54,111 nucleotides of DNA from Streptomyces alanosinicus (GCF_014650595.1 NZ_BMVG01000046.1:1-54111); one strand, 5' to 3'; counted from the first letter of the stretch, positions 8,022 through 16,260 are shown. Program-made: numbers and translations. The notes: generated from the sequence alone by a model not told the origin.

Positions 8022-8365
8022 TCACAGGAGACTGAGGACCATGAGCACCTCGTCGCGGTCGTCGCCCACGGCCAAGCGGAGGGCCTCGGGCCAACGCCCG
8101 ATCTCCTTCCAGCCCAGTCGTCCGTAGAACTGCTCAAGGCCCGCCCCGCCTCGCGCAGCGAGGCGCAGCTGCTCCGGACCCATCTCCTCACGGGCCACCC
8201 TGTGGGCCTTGTGCGTCAGGGCAGTTCCGAAGCCGCGTCCCTGATGAACGGGAAGGGGAAGCCCGCGGCTCCGCCGGCGTTGCTGACTTCGATCCAGCAC
8301 CGAGCCAGGTCCTTGTGGAGCCGGGGAGTGACCTGGGCCGGAGAGGTGTACTGCTGAAACGAGAG
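8022..8365 (-). pseudogene. GNAT acetyltransferase gene with an internal deletion
   Basis: Two pieces in different frames. The N-terminal part includes TPRLHKDLARCWIEVSNAGG and AAGFPFPFIRDA. The C-terminal part includes GRGFGTALTHKAHRVAREE, LRLAARGGAGLEQFYGRLGW and ALRLAVGDDRDEVLMVLSLL. The latter is the acetyl-CoA binding R/Q-x-x-G-x-G/A loop and the last strands of a GNAT enzyme. About 50-60 residues between them (strands 2-4) are missing, and the join near 8220-8230 changes frame. The intact protein would transfer acetyl groups; this copy cannot fold. Confidence 0.65.
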
Positions 8366-8862
8366 CTGGTTGCTGATCACTCACGGATCTTCGCACTGAC
8401 GATCGAAGCCGAGCTGGCGGTGGGCCATGCTGCGAAGAGCGACTCCCGGATGCCTGGGTGGCGGCATCGGTTGTCATACCTCCGAGGGATAAGAGGAGAA
8501 GCAGCCTCTACTTCAGAACGACATGGGGGCGGGTTTCCGCGTCGTACCGTGTATTCGCCGCCGACGGGCTGCGGCGATACCCACCCGAATTTCGGAGCAG
8601 TCACCCTTGTTCGCCAATGGCAAGTGGCGCCGCCGCGCCGTGGTTCCGGTCCCGGCGGCCCTCGACGCCGGTTCACTGGACGGCTACACGCAGGACACGC
8701 ATGGCGTTTCGGATACTTTGGATCCCTCTGGATAGTCGATGGCGCCACTCTGTGTCAGCGAAATGAGTCGCACCACTCCGATATCATGTTCGAACTCGCG
8801 ATGGCCGCTGCCATCGCTTCTCGCCCATTTAACCCATATCGAATAAATCGGCCAAAGGATTG
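8366..8862. other. Intergenic, about 500 bases, no gene recognised
   Basis: Open frames exist on both strands but none has a recognisable domain or a good start site. The part from about 8740 is AT-richer and probably contains the promoter of the PAP2 gene. Confidence 0.4.
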
Positions 8863-10242
8863 ATGTCTAGAGCGTCGCGGGTCTTTTCGCGAATAAACAG
8901 CAGGACTGCGTCGGCCGCGAGGCGTCAACGGCGAGCGATGCTATGGGCTGCAGTGGGTGTGGCGGCTTTTGGCTTCCTCGTCGGACTGGAGATCGCCGCA
9001 CGCCGCTACGGTCAGCCGGGGCCGATCACCAACCAGGTTGAAGGGTTGATATTCGCCCCGAAACCGGGGCCGCTTTACGGAGGTCTGGCGTTGATGATGG
9101 TGGTGCTCACCTGGCGGCAACGGTTCATCGCGGCCGGCGTTGCAATCGGCATCGACGTCGTCTTCGTGCTGGTGCGGTGGGCGGTCGACGCCAAGATGAC
9201 CGACGGCCATTTCTTCGGCAACGGCGCGTTGTGGGTGATGTTGGGCTGTGCGGTCATCGCAGTCACCCGCCACACCGGCCGGGAACGTGTCCTGCTGCTG
9301 AAAGGCGTCGGGCTGGGCCTGCTTTTGGTGGCCGGCCGCAAGGCGGGCGATACCTGGCTGTTCATTACGTCGAAGTCCCGCCCGGCGGTACTCGACCGCT
9401 ACGTGGCAACCGCCGATCACGCGCTGGGCAACCCGTCGTGGCTGGTGGGCCGGATGGTCAGGGCCGCCGGCCCGATCGGTACCCATCTTCTCCACTTCGT
9501 CTACGCGCAGCTCGCGGTGGCCGCGATCGTCGTCGCGTTGTACCAACTACGCAATGTGGCGGTCGAGCGCTGCTTCCCTCGCCATCACCTGGTGCGCACC
9601 TTCCTGGTGATCGGTCTACTCGGGCCTGCCATTTACATGATCTTCCCAGTGGTCGGACCGGTCTTCGCATTCGGTCCGGGTGCCTCCGGCACCGGCGGCG
9701 CGCATTGGGCGGTCGCCAACATATGGCCGGACACGCCACCGCCGATCAGCACCCCGCATCCGATGCCTTACGATGAGATCACCCCCCGAAACTGCATGCC
9801 CAGCCTGCACACAGCGTGGGCTACCGCGATCTTTATTCACTCCCGCAAGGGCTCACGAGTTCTACGGTTCGCGGGCACGTTCTGGCTGATTGCTACGCTG
9901 AGCGCAACGCTGGGCTTCGGTTACCACTACGGTGTGGATCTCGTTGCCGGTGCGGTGTTCGCGCTCACCGTCGAGGCAGCGCTGCGCTCGCACGACCGTG
10001 GCTGGGACCGGCCAGGAATCCAGCTGGTCATCTACGGCGCGACGGTCTTTGCTGCGCTCTTGGTGTCGTACCGCTATCTGCCGATGGAGATGGCCAGACA
10101 TCCACGGCTGTTCGGGCCACTTCTCATTCTGGCGATGGGGTCAGTGGTCTACGGCTACATAAGGACCACCAAGCTGTGGGAACCGGCGGCCACACCAACT
10201 CGGCAATCGGAGCCGAAACCCGAGCTAAGCGGTGTCCCGTAG
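8863..10242 (+). CDS. PAP2-superfamily integral membrane phosphatase/phosphotransferase
   Basis: 459 residues from the ATG at 8863 (a TTG at 8860 is also in frame). Ten or more hydrophobic segments. The PAP2 active site is in the second half: RNCMPSLHTAWA (C2 motif, P-S-L-H) and GYHYGVDLVAG (C3, G-x-H-x-x-x-D), in the arrangement of the Aur1/Ipt1-like subgroup. The region before C2, with FPVVGPVFAFGPG, is also typical. Such enzymes remove or transfer phosphate on lipid headgroups; in actinomycetes some act on inositol-phosphate lipids or polyprenyl phosphates. It is followed at once by the IS5 remnant, so its 3-prime flank may have been replaced, but the C-terminus looks natural. Confidence 0.85.
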   Translation: MSRASRVFSRINSRTASAARRQRRAMLWAAVGVAAFGFLVGLEIAARRYGQPGPITNQVEGLIFAPKPGPLYGGLALMMVVLTWRQRFIAAGVAIGIDVVFVLVRWAVDAKMTDGHFFGNGALWVMLGCAVIAVTRHTGRERVLLLKGVGLGLLLVAGRKAGDTWLFITSKSRPAVLDRYVATADHALGNPSWLVGRMVRAAGPIGTHLLHFVYAQLAVAAIVVALYQLRNVAVERCFPRHHLVRTFLVIGLLGPAIYMIFPVVGPVFAFGPGASGTGGAHWAVANIWPDTPPPISTPHPMPYDEITPRNCMPSLHTAWATAIFIHSRKGSRVLRFAGTFWLIATLSATLGFGYHYGVDLVAGAVFALTVEAALRSHDRGWDRPGIQLVIYGATVFAALLVSYRYLPMEMARHPRLFGPLLILAMGSVVYGYIRTTKLWEPAATPTRQSEPKPELSGVP

Positions 10243-10295
10243 GCAGGTATCGGGCAGGGCTGGCCTGGTCCTTGGTCGAGGTGGGGCTGTCCGGC

Positions 10296-10466
10296 GAGGG
10301 CCAGGTTGTGCAGTCGGGCCACGCCGAGGACGGCTTGGTGAACGCCGTCCCCGTGCAAGCGGCAGTCGTGGAGGATCTTGCAGGTCTTCATCCGGGAGAA
10401 GGCGTGCTCGACGCGGGCCCTGGCCCGGCGGTGGACGGCATTCTCGGCTTGCTGTTCAGATGTGAG
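10296..10466 (-). pseudogene. C-terminal piece of an IS5-family transposase split by the composite transposon
   Basis: Minus-strand peptide SEQQAENAVHRRARARVEHA, then FSRMKTCKILHDCRLHGDGV and HQAVLGVARLHNLALAG. This is the end of an IS5-family DDE transposase, including the conserved glutamate in RVEHAF. Its upstream half lies at 13549-13735, on the other side of the inserted transposon. Removing the transposon and one copy of GATGTGAG joins the halves in frame (DRPLTS|EQQAEN). The 5-prime end of the gene is still missing beyond 13735, so the IS was already truncated or was cut by a later event. Confidence 0.75.
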
Positions 10467-10468
10467 AG

Positions 10469-10733
10469 CAGGGCTGCGGCGTAGTCGGATGGTATCCGGT
10501 TCCTGACGGTGTGTCGGGTGGGGGTGGATCGGGAACGGAAGCAGGCACGGATTCCAAGATCATGGAGTTGTCGAGCGCGCCGTGATCCACCTGGAAGACC
10601 GTGCCTGCCCGCGTATCAGCTCCGATCCCTCCTGTTCTTGACCAGATTCGTGATCAGCCGCAGGCCGGCTCTGGGGAGGTGTTGGGCCTGTTGGAACGGC
10701 TGGCCGAGGTGCCGGACCCGCGCGATCCGCGCG
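10469..10733 (+). repeat. Left inverted ISAs1 end
   Basis: Nearly identical, about 90 percent by eye, to the reverse complement of 13276-13540. It includes the terminal repeat, the leader and the first codons of the transposase up to the EVPDPR region. Confidence 0.8.
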
Positions 10734-11752
10734 GCGTGCGGCACGGCCTGGCCGTCGTCCTGGCCCTGACCGCGTGCGCGGTGCTGGCCGGGGCGACCTC
10801 GCTGCCGGCAGTGGGCGAGCGGATCGCCGACGCGCCAGCTCACGTGCTCGGGCAGCTCGGCGTCCGCCCCGACCCGGTGCTGCCCGCGCGGCAACTGCCC
10901 TCGGAGTCCGCTGTGCGCCGGCTGCTGGCCCGAATCGAAGGCGACGCCCTGCACCGGGCGGTCGCGCATTGGCTCGCGGACCGTCGCCTGAAGCCGGCCG
11001 GACTGCGCGCGCTGGCCGTGGACGGCAAGAGCCTGCGGGGCGCCGCGAAAGCGGGCGGGCGGAAGATTCACCTGCTCGTCGCCCTAGAGCACACCACCGG
11101 CCTGGTCCTGGCCCAGCTCGACGTCGGCGACAAGACCAACGAGATCACGCGCTTTCGGCCACTGCTGGAGGACGTCGCCGACCTGGCCCGCATGGTTGTC
11201 GCCGCCGACGCCCTGCACACCCAGCGCGAGCATGCCGCCTATCTGCTTGGGCGGCAGGCCCACTACATCGTGATCGTCAAGGGCAACACGAGGAAGCTCC
11301 GCAAGCAGCTCAAGTCCCTTCCCTGGAAGGACATCCCGCTGCAGGGCGGACCCGGGGCGTCGGCCACGGCCGCTCGGAGATCCGCCGGATCAAGGTGCAC
11401 CTTGAAAAACCTGCTGTTCCCCGGAGCTCAGCAGGCGATCCAGATCAAGAGGCGGCGCACCGACCGTAAGACCGGCAAGACCACGGTCAAGACCGTCTAC
11501 GCGGTCACCAGTCTCTCGGCCGAGCAGGCCGCGCCCGCCCGGCTCGCGCAGCCGGTCAAGGAACACTGGCAGGTCGAGGCCCTGCACCTCGTCCGCGACA
11601 CCACCTTCGCCGAGGACGCCTCCCAGCTGCGGACCGGCAACGCACCCCGCGCCATGGCCACCTGCCGCAACCTCGCCATCGGTGCCCTGAAACGCGCCTG
11701 GGCCGGTGTGGTGTCGATTACACGTCGCTTCTCCGGCGTGTTAGCGTCGTGA
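10601..11752 (+). pseudogene. ISAs1-family transposase with compensating frameshifts and a replaced C-terminus
   Basis: 383 residues in one frame from the GTG at 10601. Family hallmarks: LLERLAEVPDPRDPRGVRHG, PSESAVRRLLARIEGDALHRAV, ALAVDGKSLRGA (first Asp), VVAADALHTQREHA (second Asp), HYIVIVKGN, and EHWQVEALHLVRDTTFAEDAS (Glu). Between about 11345 and 11400 the translation is wrong in this frame. The expected RTRGVGHGRSEIRRIKV appears in the neighbouring frame, so one indel enters and another leaves it. The end after IGALKRA also differs from family members such as the one at 47329 (expected GWTNTAAA...), so the 3-prime end was cut near 11700. Probably inactive. Confidence 0.8.
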
Positions 11753-11891
11753 CGATCGTGATCTAGCAGCAGGAGGTGAGCACCATGAACGCAGTGTCCG
11801 TAATTGGGTGCTCCCCTGCAGCCCACGATCGTGCGGCTTAGGTAGTCGCCACCGGGAGCGCTCGCCAGGAACTTCACGAAAGGCGACTCCC

Positions 11892-12854
11892 ATGAACATT
11901 GATTCTTCCTCAAGCATGCCCTCCACTTCGACAATCGACGCCACCGTGCGGGTGCGTGCCGCAGGTGAGCGGGCGGTAGTCCTCGGTGGTGGCGGGGCGG
12001 CAGGCAATGCGTGGTTGATCGGCGTGATCGCCGGTCTGTTCGAGGCCGGGTTGGATGTGACCCAGGCTGATCTGATCATTGGGACTTCGGCCGGATCGAC
12101 GGCCGCCGCCCAGGTGACGGCCATGTCTCCGAACGAGCTACTCTCCGCTGTCCTGGCCGCTGCGCCCCAGCACCGGCCCGGTCCGGCCGGATCCGGGGAT
12201 GGGCGTCCTCCGATCGGGCCGGCCGCAGGCCATATGGAGCGGACAGCCGCCATCATCGGCGCCGCCGAGGATGCGGCCGATATGCGCCGCCGGATGGGTG
12301 CGGCGGCGCTCGAAGCGGATGCGGCGTCGGACGGCTCCGCGCAGGCCCAGTGGCGGGCCACCGTCGCGGGTCGGCTGCCCAGCCAGGACTGGCCGGAGCG
12401 AACGCTGGGGATCGTGGCTGTCGACGCCCACACCGGTGAGCCGGTTCTGTTCGACCGCCACAGCGGCGTCGACCTGGCGGACGCCGTCGCCGCCAGCTGT
12501 GCCAACGGCTTCGGTGTCCCTCCCTACGCCATCGGCGACAACCGGTACATCGACGGCGGCTACCGGCGCAACGAGAACGCCGATCTCGCGGCCGGATACG
12601 GGCGGGTGCTGGTGCTGTCGCCCCTGGGCGGCAGGACACGGCACCCGCTGGAGTGGGGCATGCAGCTCGACGCGCAGGCGGAGGAGCTGCGTGCAGACGG
12701 CAGCAGGGTTGAATGCATCCTGCCGGACGACGAGTCCCGCAGGGTGTACTTCGGCACCAACCTGATGGATCTGTCGACCCGTCAGCCCGCCGCTCGGGCC
12801 GGTTACAACCAGGGCCTGGCCCTGGCCGGGCAACTCGCCGAGTTCTGGGGCTGA
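11892..12854 (+). CDS. Patatin-like phospholipase (cargo of the composite transposon)
   Basis: 320 residues from the ATG at 11892, with GAAAGG 8 bases upstream. Complete patatin catalytic set: oxyanion hole GGGGAAGNAW (residues 32-41), nucleophile elbow GTSAGS with Ser66, and the aspartate of the dyad in YIDGGYRRNENADL (Asp221). This serine-aspartate hydrolase family acts on lipid acyl esters; bacterial members include secreted effectors, defence lipases and housekeeping esterases. No signal peptide and no membrane helix are seen, so it is likely cytoplasmic. The 11753-11891 leader is not IS sequence, so the gene moved in with its own upstream region. Confidence 0.88.
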   Translation: MNIDSSSSMPSTSTIDATVRVRAAGERAVVLGGGGAAGNAWLIGVIAGLFEAGLDVTQADLIIGTSAGSTAAAQVTAMSPNELLSAVLAAAPQHRPGPAGSGDGRPPIGPAAGHMERTAAIIGAAEDAADMRRRMGAAALEADAASDGSAQAQWRATVAGRLPSQDWPERTLGIVAVDAHTGEPVLFDRHSGVDLADAVAASCANGFGVPPYAIGDNRYIDGGYRRNENADLAAGYGRVLVLSPLGGRTRHPLEWGMQLDAQAEELRADGSRVECILPDDESRRVYFGTNLMDLSTRQPAARAGYNQGLALAGQLAEFWG

Positions 12855-12872
12855 CGCACACCGAAGGGGCGG

Positions 12873-13275
12873 TCAGGAGATGGTCTGGGCCGCGTCCTCG
12901 ATGACGTCGGCGGCCAGGGCCGGGTGGCTGACCATCACGACGTGGGAGGCGCCCGAGACCTGGACGACGTGGGAGTGGGCGCGCCTACTCCCAGCGTTCC
13001 AGGGCCAGCGGGATGGGCTTTGCCGGACTCGGCGACGATGACCCAGGAGGGAATGGTGTGCCAGGCTGCAGCCATGGTGACGTCCGTCAGGGAGGAGGCC
13101 GCGAACGGGCGCTGCTCAGCGGACGTCAAGCGGCTGACGTTCAGCGGGAGGTCGGCCGCCAAGACGGCGCGGAAGCGGTCCGCGCGGAGGCAGAGGTCCC
13201 TGCTGGTGCTGCCGGCGGCGTTGGTGAAGGGGGCCGGGTTGAGCTCTCGCTGCCGGGGAACTTGCCCAGCAGGCT
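12873..13275 (-). pseudogene. C-terminal part of an alpha/beta hydrolase, truncated by the IS end
   Basis: Read on the minus strand from the IS junction at about 13275: LLGKFPGSESSTRP, then in the next frame FTNAAGSTSRDLCLRADRFR, LPLNVSRLTSAEQRPFA and AAAWHTIPSWVIVAESGKA. After one more indel near 13010 come a PLALERW helix, AHSHVVQVSGASHVVMVSHP and ALAADVIEDAAQTIS with TGA at 12873-12875. This is the cap and the last strands of an alpha/beta hydrolase with its catalytic His region (GASHVVMVSHP). The nucleophile half is replaced by the first 265 bases of the right ISAs1 end. Two frameshifts also break it. Confidence 0.65.
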
Positions 13276-13540
13276 GGAGCCGCTCGCGCGGGTCCGGCAC
13301 CTCGGCCAACTGTTCCAACAGGCCCGACACCTCCCCAGAGCCGGCCTGCGGTTGATCACGGAGCTGGTCAAGAACAGGAAGGATCGGAGCTGATACGCGG
13401 GCAGGCGCGGTCTTCCAGTTGGATCACGGGGTGCTCGGCAACTCCATGATCTTGGAATCCGTGCCTGCTTCCGTTCCCGATCCGCCCCCACCCGACACAC
13501 CGTCACGAACCGGACATCATCCGACTACGCCGCAGCCTTG
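13276..13540 (-). repeat. Right inverted ISAs1 end
   Basis: Reverse-complement copy of 10469-10733. It ends abruptly inside the transposase at the sequence for VPDPRE, where the hydrolase fragment begins. It contains the full terminal repeat and so could still be recognised by the transposase in trans. Confidence 0.8.
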
Positions 13541-13548
13541 GATGTGAG

Positions 13549-13735
13549 GGGTCTGTCTTTGCGCGCCCGGTGCAGGATGAGGGCAGGGGTGCCGCGATAG
13601 CCGCCGTCGCCGAGAACGGGTGCGTTCTTCACCGCGCGGTCGACGCCGGACTCCCGGTAGGCACGGGCGTCGTGGCGGTTGCCGGGCGCGAGCGTCCGGC
13701 AACCACGACCGTGGCCACCGTGGAACGGGGACGGT
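13549..13735 (-). pseudogene. Middle piece of the split IS5-family transposase
   Basis: Minus-strand peptide APGNRHDARAYRESGVDRAV followed by KNAPVLGDGGYRGTPALILH and RARKDRPLTS. This is the HD-x5-RES and GDGGYRG block of an IS5-family DDE transposase (second aspartate region). It joins in frame to 10296-10466 once the composite transposon is removed. It abuts the stop codon of the macro-UDG-ART gene at 13736, so the truncation of this IS lies exactly at that gene's 3-prime end. Confidence 0.7.
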
Positions 13736-16147
13736 TCAGGACACCACGGGAGCGGCGTCCGTGACCTCGCTCAGCCGGACCGTGCACAGCCCGCGGGGCT
13801 CGCTCCTTACCTCCGTCACCTTGAGCTGGGTACCGGGCGTAAGGATGTATTCCTCCTCGCCGGTGAAGGCGGAGAAGCTCTTGATCCCGACCGCCCGAGC
13901 CGGCGTCACCTCGAAGAGGGTCCGCTTGCCGCGACTGCCCAAGAACGTCCTGGCCACCTTCAACTCGGAGGTACACGAGGAGACGCCCCACCAGGTCACC
14001 GTGCGGCCCACCGGGTACTGCGCCCGAAGGTCCAGCGACACCCCGCGCCACAACGGCTGTGTGTAGGCAGGCAGCTTGGAGACCGCCGAGAACAGCAGCC
14101 GCAGGTACGGCAGGTAGGGCGTGACCCTGGTGCGGTCGGGGGAGCGCAGAACGCTGTTGATCTCGCGGTAGAAGGCTGACTCACAGGTGTAGAGGTGGAG
14201 CGCGGCGATGGCGTCGGCGGACAGGCCGCCGCCAGCCGCCTGGTCCGCACGCTGCTTGCCGAAGTCGCGGGAGCGCCGGATGTGACCGGAGAGCCCGGAC
14301 AGTGCCGCGCAGACCGGGGCGACGGCGTCCTGGAAATCCATCAGCGGGGTGTCGAAGACACCGGTGAGCGTGGGCAGGACCAGGCCCTCGTCCTTGACGC
14401 TGGTGAGGCGCTCCAGGTACAGCTGGTGCAGGTTCATGGTCGACTCGATGAAAGCGCCCATGCGCGCCGAGACACCCCCGTCCGCACCACCCACGCCGGC
14501 CGCCGGCTCGTTCCACCCCTTGCTCGGCAGCCAGTCGATGCGGTCGGCGCCCAGCGAGGTCAGGGCACTGTTGACCTGGGCGAAGTGGTCGCCCTCGCAG
14601 AAGATGTCGCCCTGTGCCGCCGGGTTCGCGTGGTCGAGGTGCCGGACCTCGACGTCCGGGTACTTCTGCTGGAGCCGCAGAACGACCTGCTTCAGGGTGC
14701 GGGCGTGTGCCCCCCACCACGCGAACACGACCCCGCGGTCCTCCTCGGTCGCGTCCTGCTTGGCCTTGAGGATCTCCTCGACGATCCGCTCGGCGACCGG
14801 CCGCCAGAACGCTGTGTGCTGGTCGGCACCCATCGCTCCGTCGCCGCTCGCGGTCAGCGACGCGTTCAGCAGGAGCACGCCCTGCGTCAGCATCGCCTGG
14901 AACCACTCCGGCGGCTGGACCGTGTCCCGCTCCTTCAGCAGCGCCCGCACGTCGGCGATCGGGGTCTTCTTGGCGATGCCGTACTTCCACATCGCCGCCG
15001 CCTTGATGAGGCACCGGATGCTGACGACCCGGCCGAACTGGCTGTCCTTCCAGTCGCTGAAGGTGTTGTCGAACATGGCTATGCCGGTGGCGCTCTCCGG
15101 CCGCGGGTACGGGTTCTGGCCGAAGACCACGACCTTCCACTTGTGCGGCGGGTTCGGCTTGAGCGCCTGGAACGTCAGCTCGCGGACCGGGACCACCTCG
15201 TGGCTGCGGTCCTTCCCGATGAACCGTGCGGCGTCCGGCTGTGCCTCGATGACCGGCTTCAGCAGCGGGAGCCAGGCCTCCCCGCCGCCGTCGAAGAGCT
15301 CGGTCAGGGCGAGGGGGTCGTTCGCATCGGGCTGGGGCTGCAGCGGCTGGCCCGGAGCCGGGACGCCGGTCGTCGATCCGGTCATGGTGGAGGCGCTTTC
15401 GCTCGTCGTGGCAGAAGGAGAGGAGGGGACGGCGGAGGGAGCAGGAGCGGCAGTTTCAGGCGCCAGTGCGGGGGCGACGGGCGTGACGGCCGCCGGTGGC
15501 ACGATGCGCACCCGCTGGTCGACGGGCGCGTCCTCGATCCCGTGGAGCTGGGAGATGATCGTGGACCGCAGCTCGTCGTCGTCCTCGAACCAGTGGTCGT
15601 GGAAGAGCGTGTAGCCGGTCCACATCAGATTGGCGCACACCCGGGCCGGCACCTGGCCGGTCTGCGCTCCCATCCCGACCAGCGCTACGGACCGGATACT
15701 GCCCGGCTTCTTCCGGTTCTGCCGGTGGACGGCCTGGAAAGCGGCCGCGCACGCCAGCGCCACGTTCAGCGTGGCGCTCACGTTCTGCGAGGACCGCACC
15801 ATCGTCGGCGTCGATATCAGATACCGGGGGACAGTTGCGCCGGACGGGACGCAGACCGCGCTGCCCACCGGCATGGGTCCGGCGAACCGGTCGCGGATCG
15901 CCCGCTGGACGCGCACCTGGATGCCGGACCCCAGGTACCGCTTGATGGCGGCGTCGACCCCGCCGTCCATGCGGCCACGGGAGTTCGTGGGGGTGACCCA
16001 GGCGTCGACGTCCTCGTCGAGGATCGAGCCCTTGCGGATCTCGATGCCGGGGGTGTCGGCGAACGCGGCGCGCCACGCCTCCACCACACGCTCGTTGACG
16101 TCCGTCAGCACCACCCTGAGCGCGGGCAGCACACTGCTCTCGGTCAT
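13736..16147 (-). CDS. Three-domain macro / uracil-DNA glycosylase / ADP-ribosyltransferase protein
   Basis: 803 residues from the ATG at 16147, with AGGAGTGG just upstream. (1) Residues about 10-205: macro-domain-like, with DAWVTPTNSRGRMDGGVDAA (55-63 would contact ADP-ribose), MPVGSAVCVPSG and RYLISTPTM. (2) A Pro/Ala/Ser/Thr linker, about 215-275. (3) About 275-545: family-1-type uracil-DNA glycosylase: VVVFGQNPYPRPESATGIAM (UNG has GQDPYHG), GVLLLNASLT, VVFAWWGAHA, and LDHANPAAQG...HFAQVNSAL (UNG has HPSPLS...HF...N). (4) About 645-785: ADP-ribosyltransferase: ALHLYTCESAFYREINSVLR, PLWRGVS (Arg701), WWGVSSCTS and FTGEEEYIL (Glu764/Glu766, ExE). No signal peptide, hence cytoplasmic. The domains suggest writing and removing ADP-ribose and cutting bases from DNA; which target they share is unknown. 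The frame is intact, unlike its neighbours. Confidence 0.85.
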   Translation of the reverse strand: MTESSVLPALRVVLTDVNERVVEAWRAAFADTPGIEIRKGSILDEDVDAWVTPTNSRGRMDGGVDAAIKRYLGSGIQVRVQRAIRDRFAGPMPVGSAVCVPSGATVPRYLISTPTMVRSSQNVSATLNVALACAAAFQAVHRQNRKKPGSIRSVALVGMGAQTGQVPARVCANLMWTGYTLFHDHWFEDDDELRSTIISQLHGIEDAPVDQRVRIVPPAAVTPVAPALAPETAAPAPSAVPSSPSATTSESASTMTGSTTGVPAPGQPLQPQPDANDPLALTELFDGGGEAWLPLLKPVIEAQPDAARFIGKDRSHEVVPVRELTFQALKPNPPHKWKVVVFGQNPYPRPESATGIAMFDNTFSDWKDSQFGRVVSIRCLIKAAAMWKYGIAKKTPIADVRALLKERDTVQPPEWFQAMLTQGVLLLNASLTASGDGAMGADQHTAFWRPVAERIVEEILKAKQDATEEDRGVVFAWWGAHARTLKQVVLRLQQKYPDVEVRHLDHANPAAQGDIFCEGDHFAQVNSALTSLGADRIDWLPSKGWNEPAAGVGGADGGVSARMGAFIESTMNLHQLYLERLTSVKDEGLVLPTLTGVFDTPLMDFQDAVAPVCAALSGLSGHIRRSRDFGKQRADQAAGGGLSADAIAALHLYTCESAFYREINSVLRSPDRTRVTPYLPYLRLLFSAVSKLPAYTQPLWRGVSLDLRAQYPVGRTVTWWGVSSCTSELKVARTFLGSRGKRTLFEVTPARAVGIKSFSAFTGEEEYILTPGTQLKVTEVRSEPRGLCTVRLSEVTDAAPVVS

Positions 16148-16260
16148 CGTCCACTCCTGTCGTGCAACAGCGGTTCCAAGACCTCGAAGGTATCTCCCAC
16201 CACTGACAACGCAGCCCCGGCAAGGAGCCGGTGACCCGCCCTCATGCTCCGGTGGTCCAC
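16148..16260. promoter_or_regulatory. Leader of the macro-UDG-ART gene
   Basis: About 110 bases between the degenerate upstream frame and the ATG at 16147. AGGAGTGG at about 16150-16157 (minus strand) is the ribosome-binding site. No clear promoter box was picked out. Confidence 0.4.

Larger units (their letters stand above)
10467..13540. mobile_element. Composite transposon bounded by inverted ISAs1-type ends
   Basis: A 3074-bp segment flanked by the direct repeat GATGTGAG (10459-10466 and 13541-13548), an 8-bp target duplication. Both termini carry GGCTGCGGCGTAGTCGGATG pointing outward, and about 265 bases of near-identical ISAs1 end sequence follow in inverted orientation (10469-10733 and 13276-13540). 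Cargo: an ISAs1 transposase (left), a patatin-like phospholipase gene, and the tail of an alpha/beta hydrolase gene. The target is an IS5-family transposase gene read on the minus strand. The right ISAs1 copy is reduced to its first 265 bases. Confidence 0.75.

Noticed and set aside
11785..11841. 18-codon ORF with a strong AGGAGG site before the patatin gene (MNAVSVIGCSPAAHDRAA)
   Set aside because: It could be a leader peptide, but there is no family, no repeat of codons for one amino acid and no terminator-antiterminator structure; it may be the stub of a lost gene.
14195..16234. 679-codon plus-strand open frame opposite the macro-UDG-ART gene
   Set aside because: Its translation is Arg/Gly/Val-rich without domains, while the minus-strand frame shows three recognisable domains; a typical GC-rich shadow.
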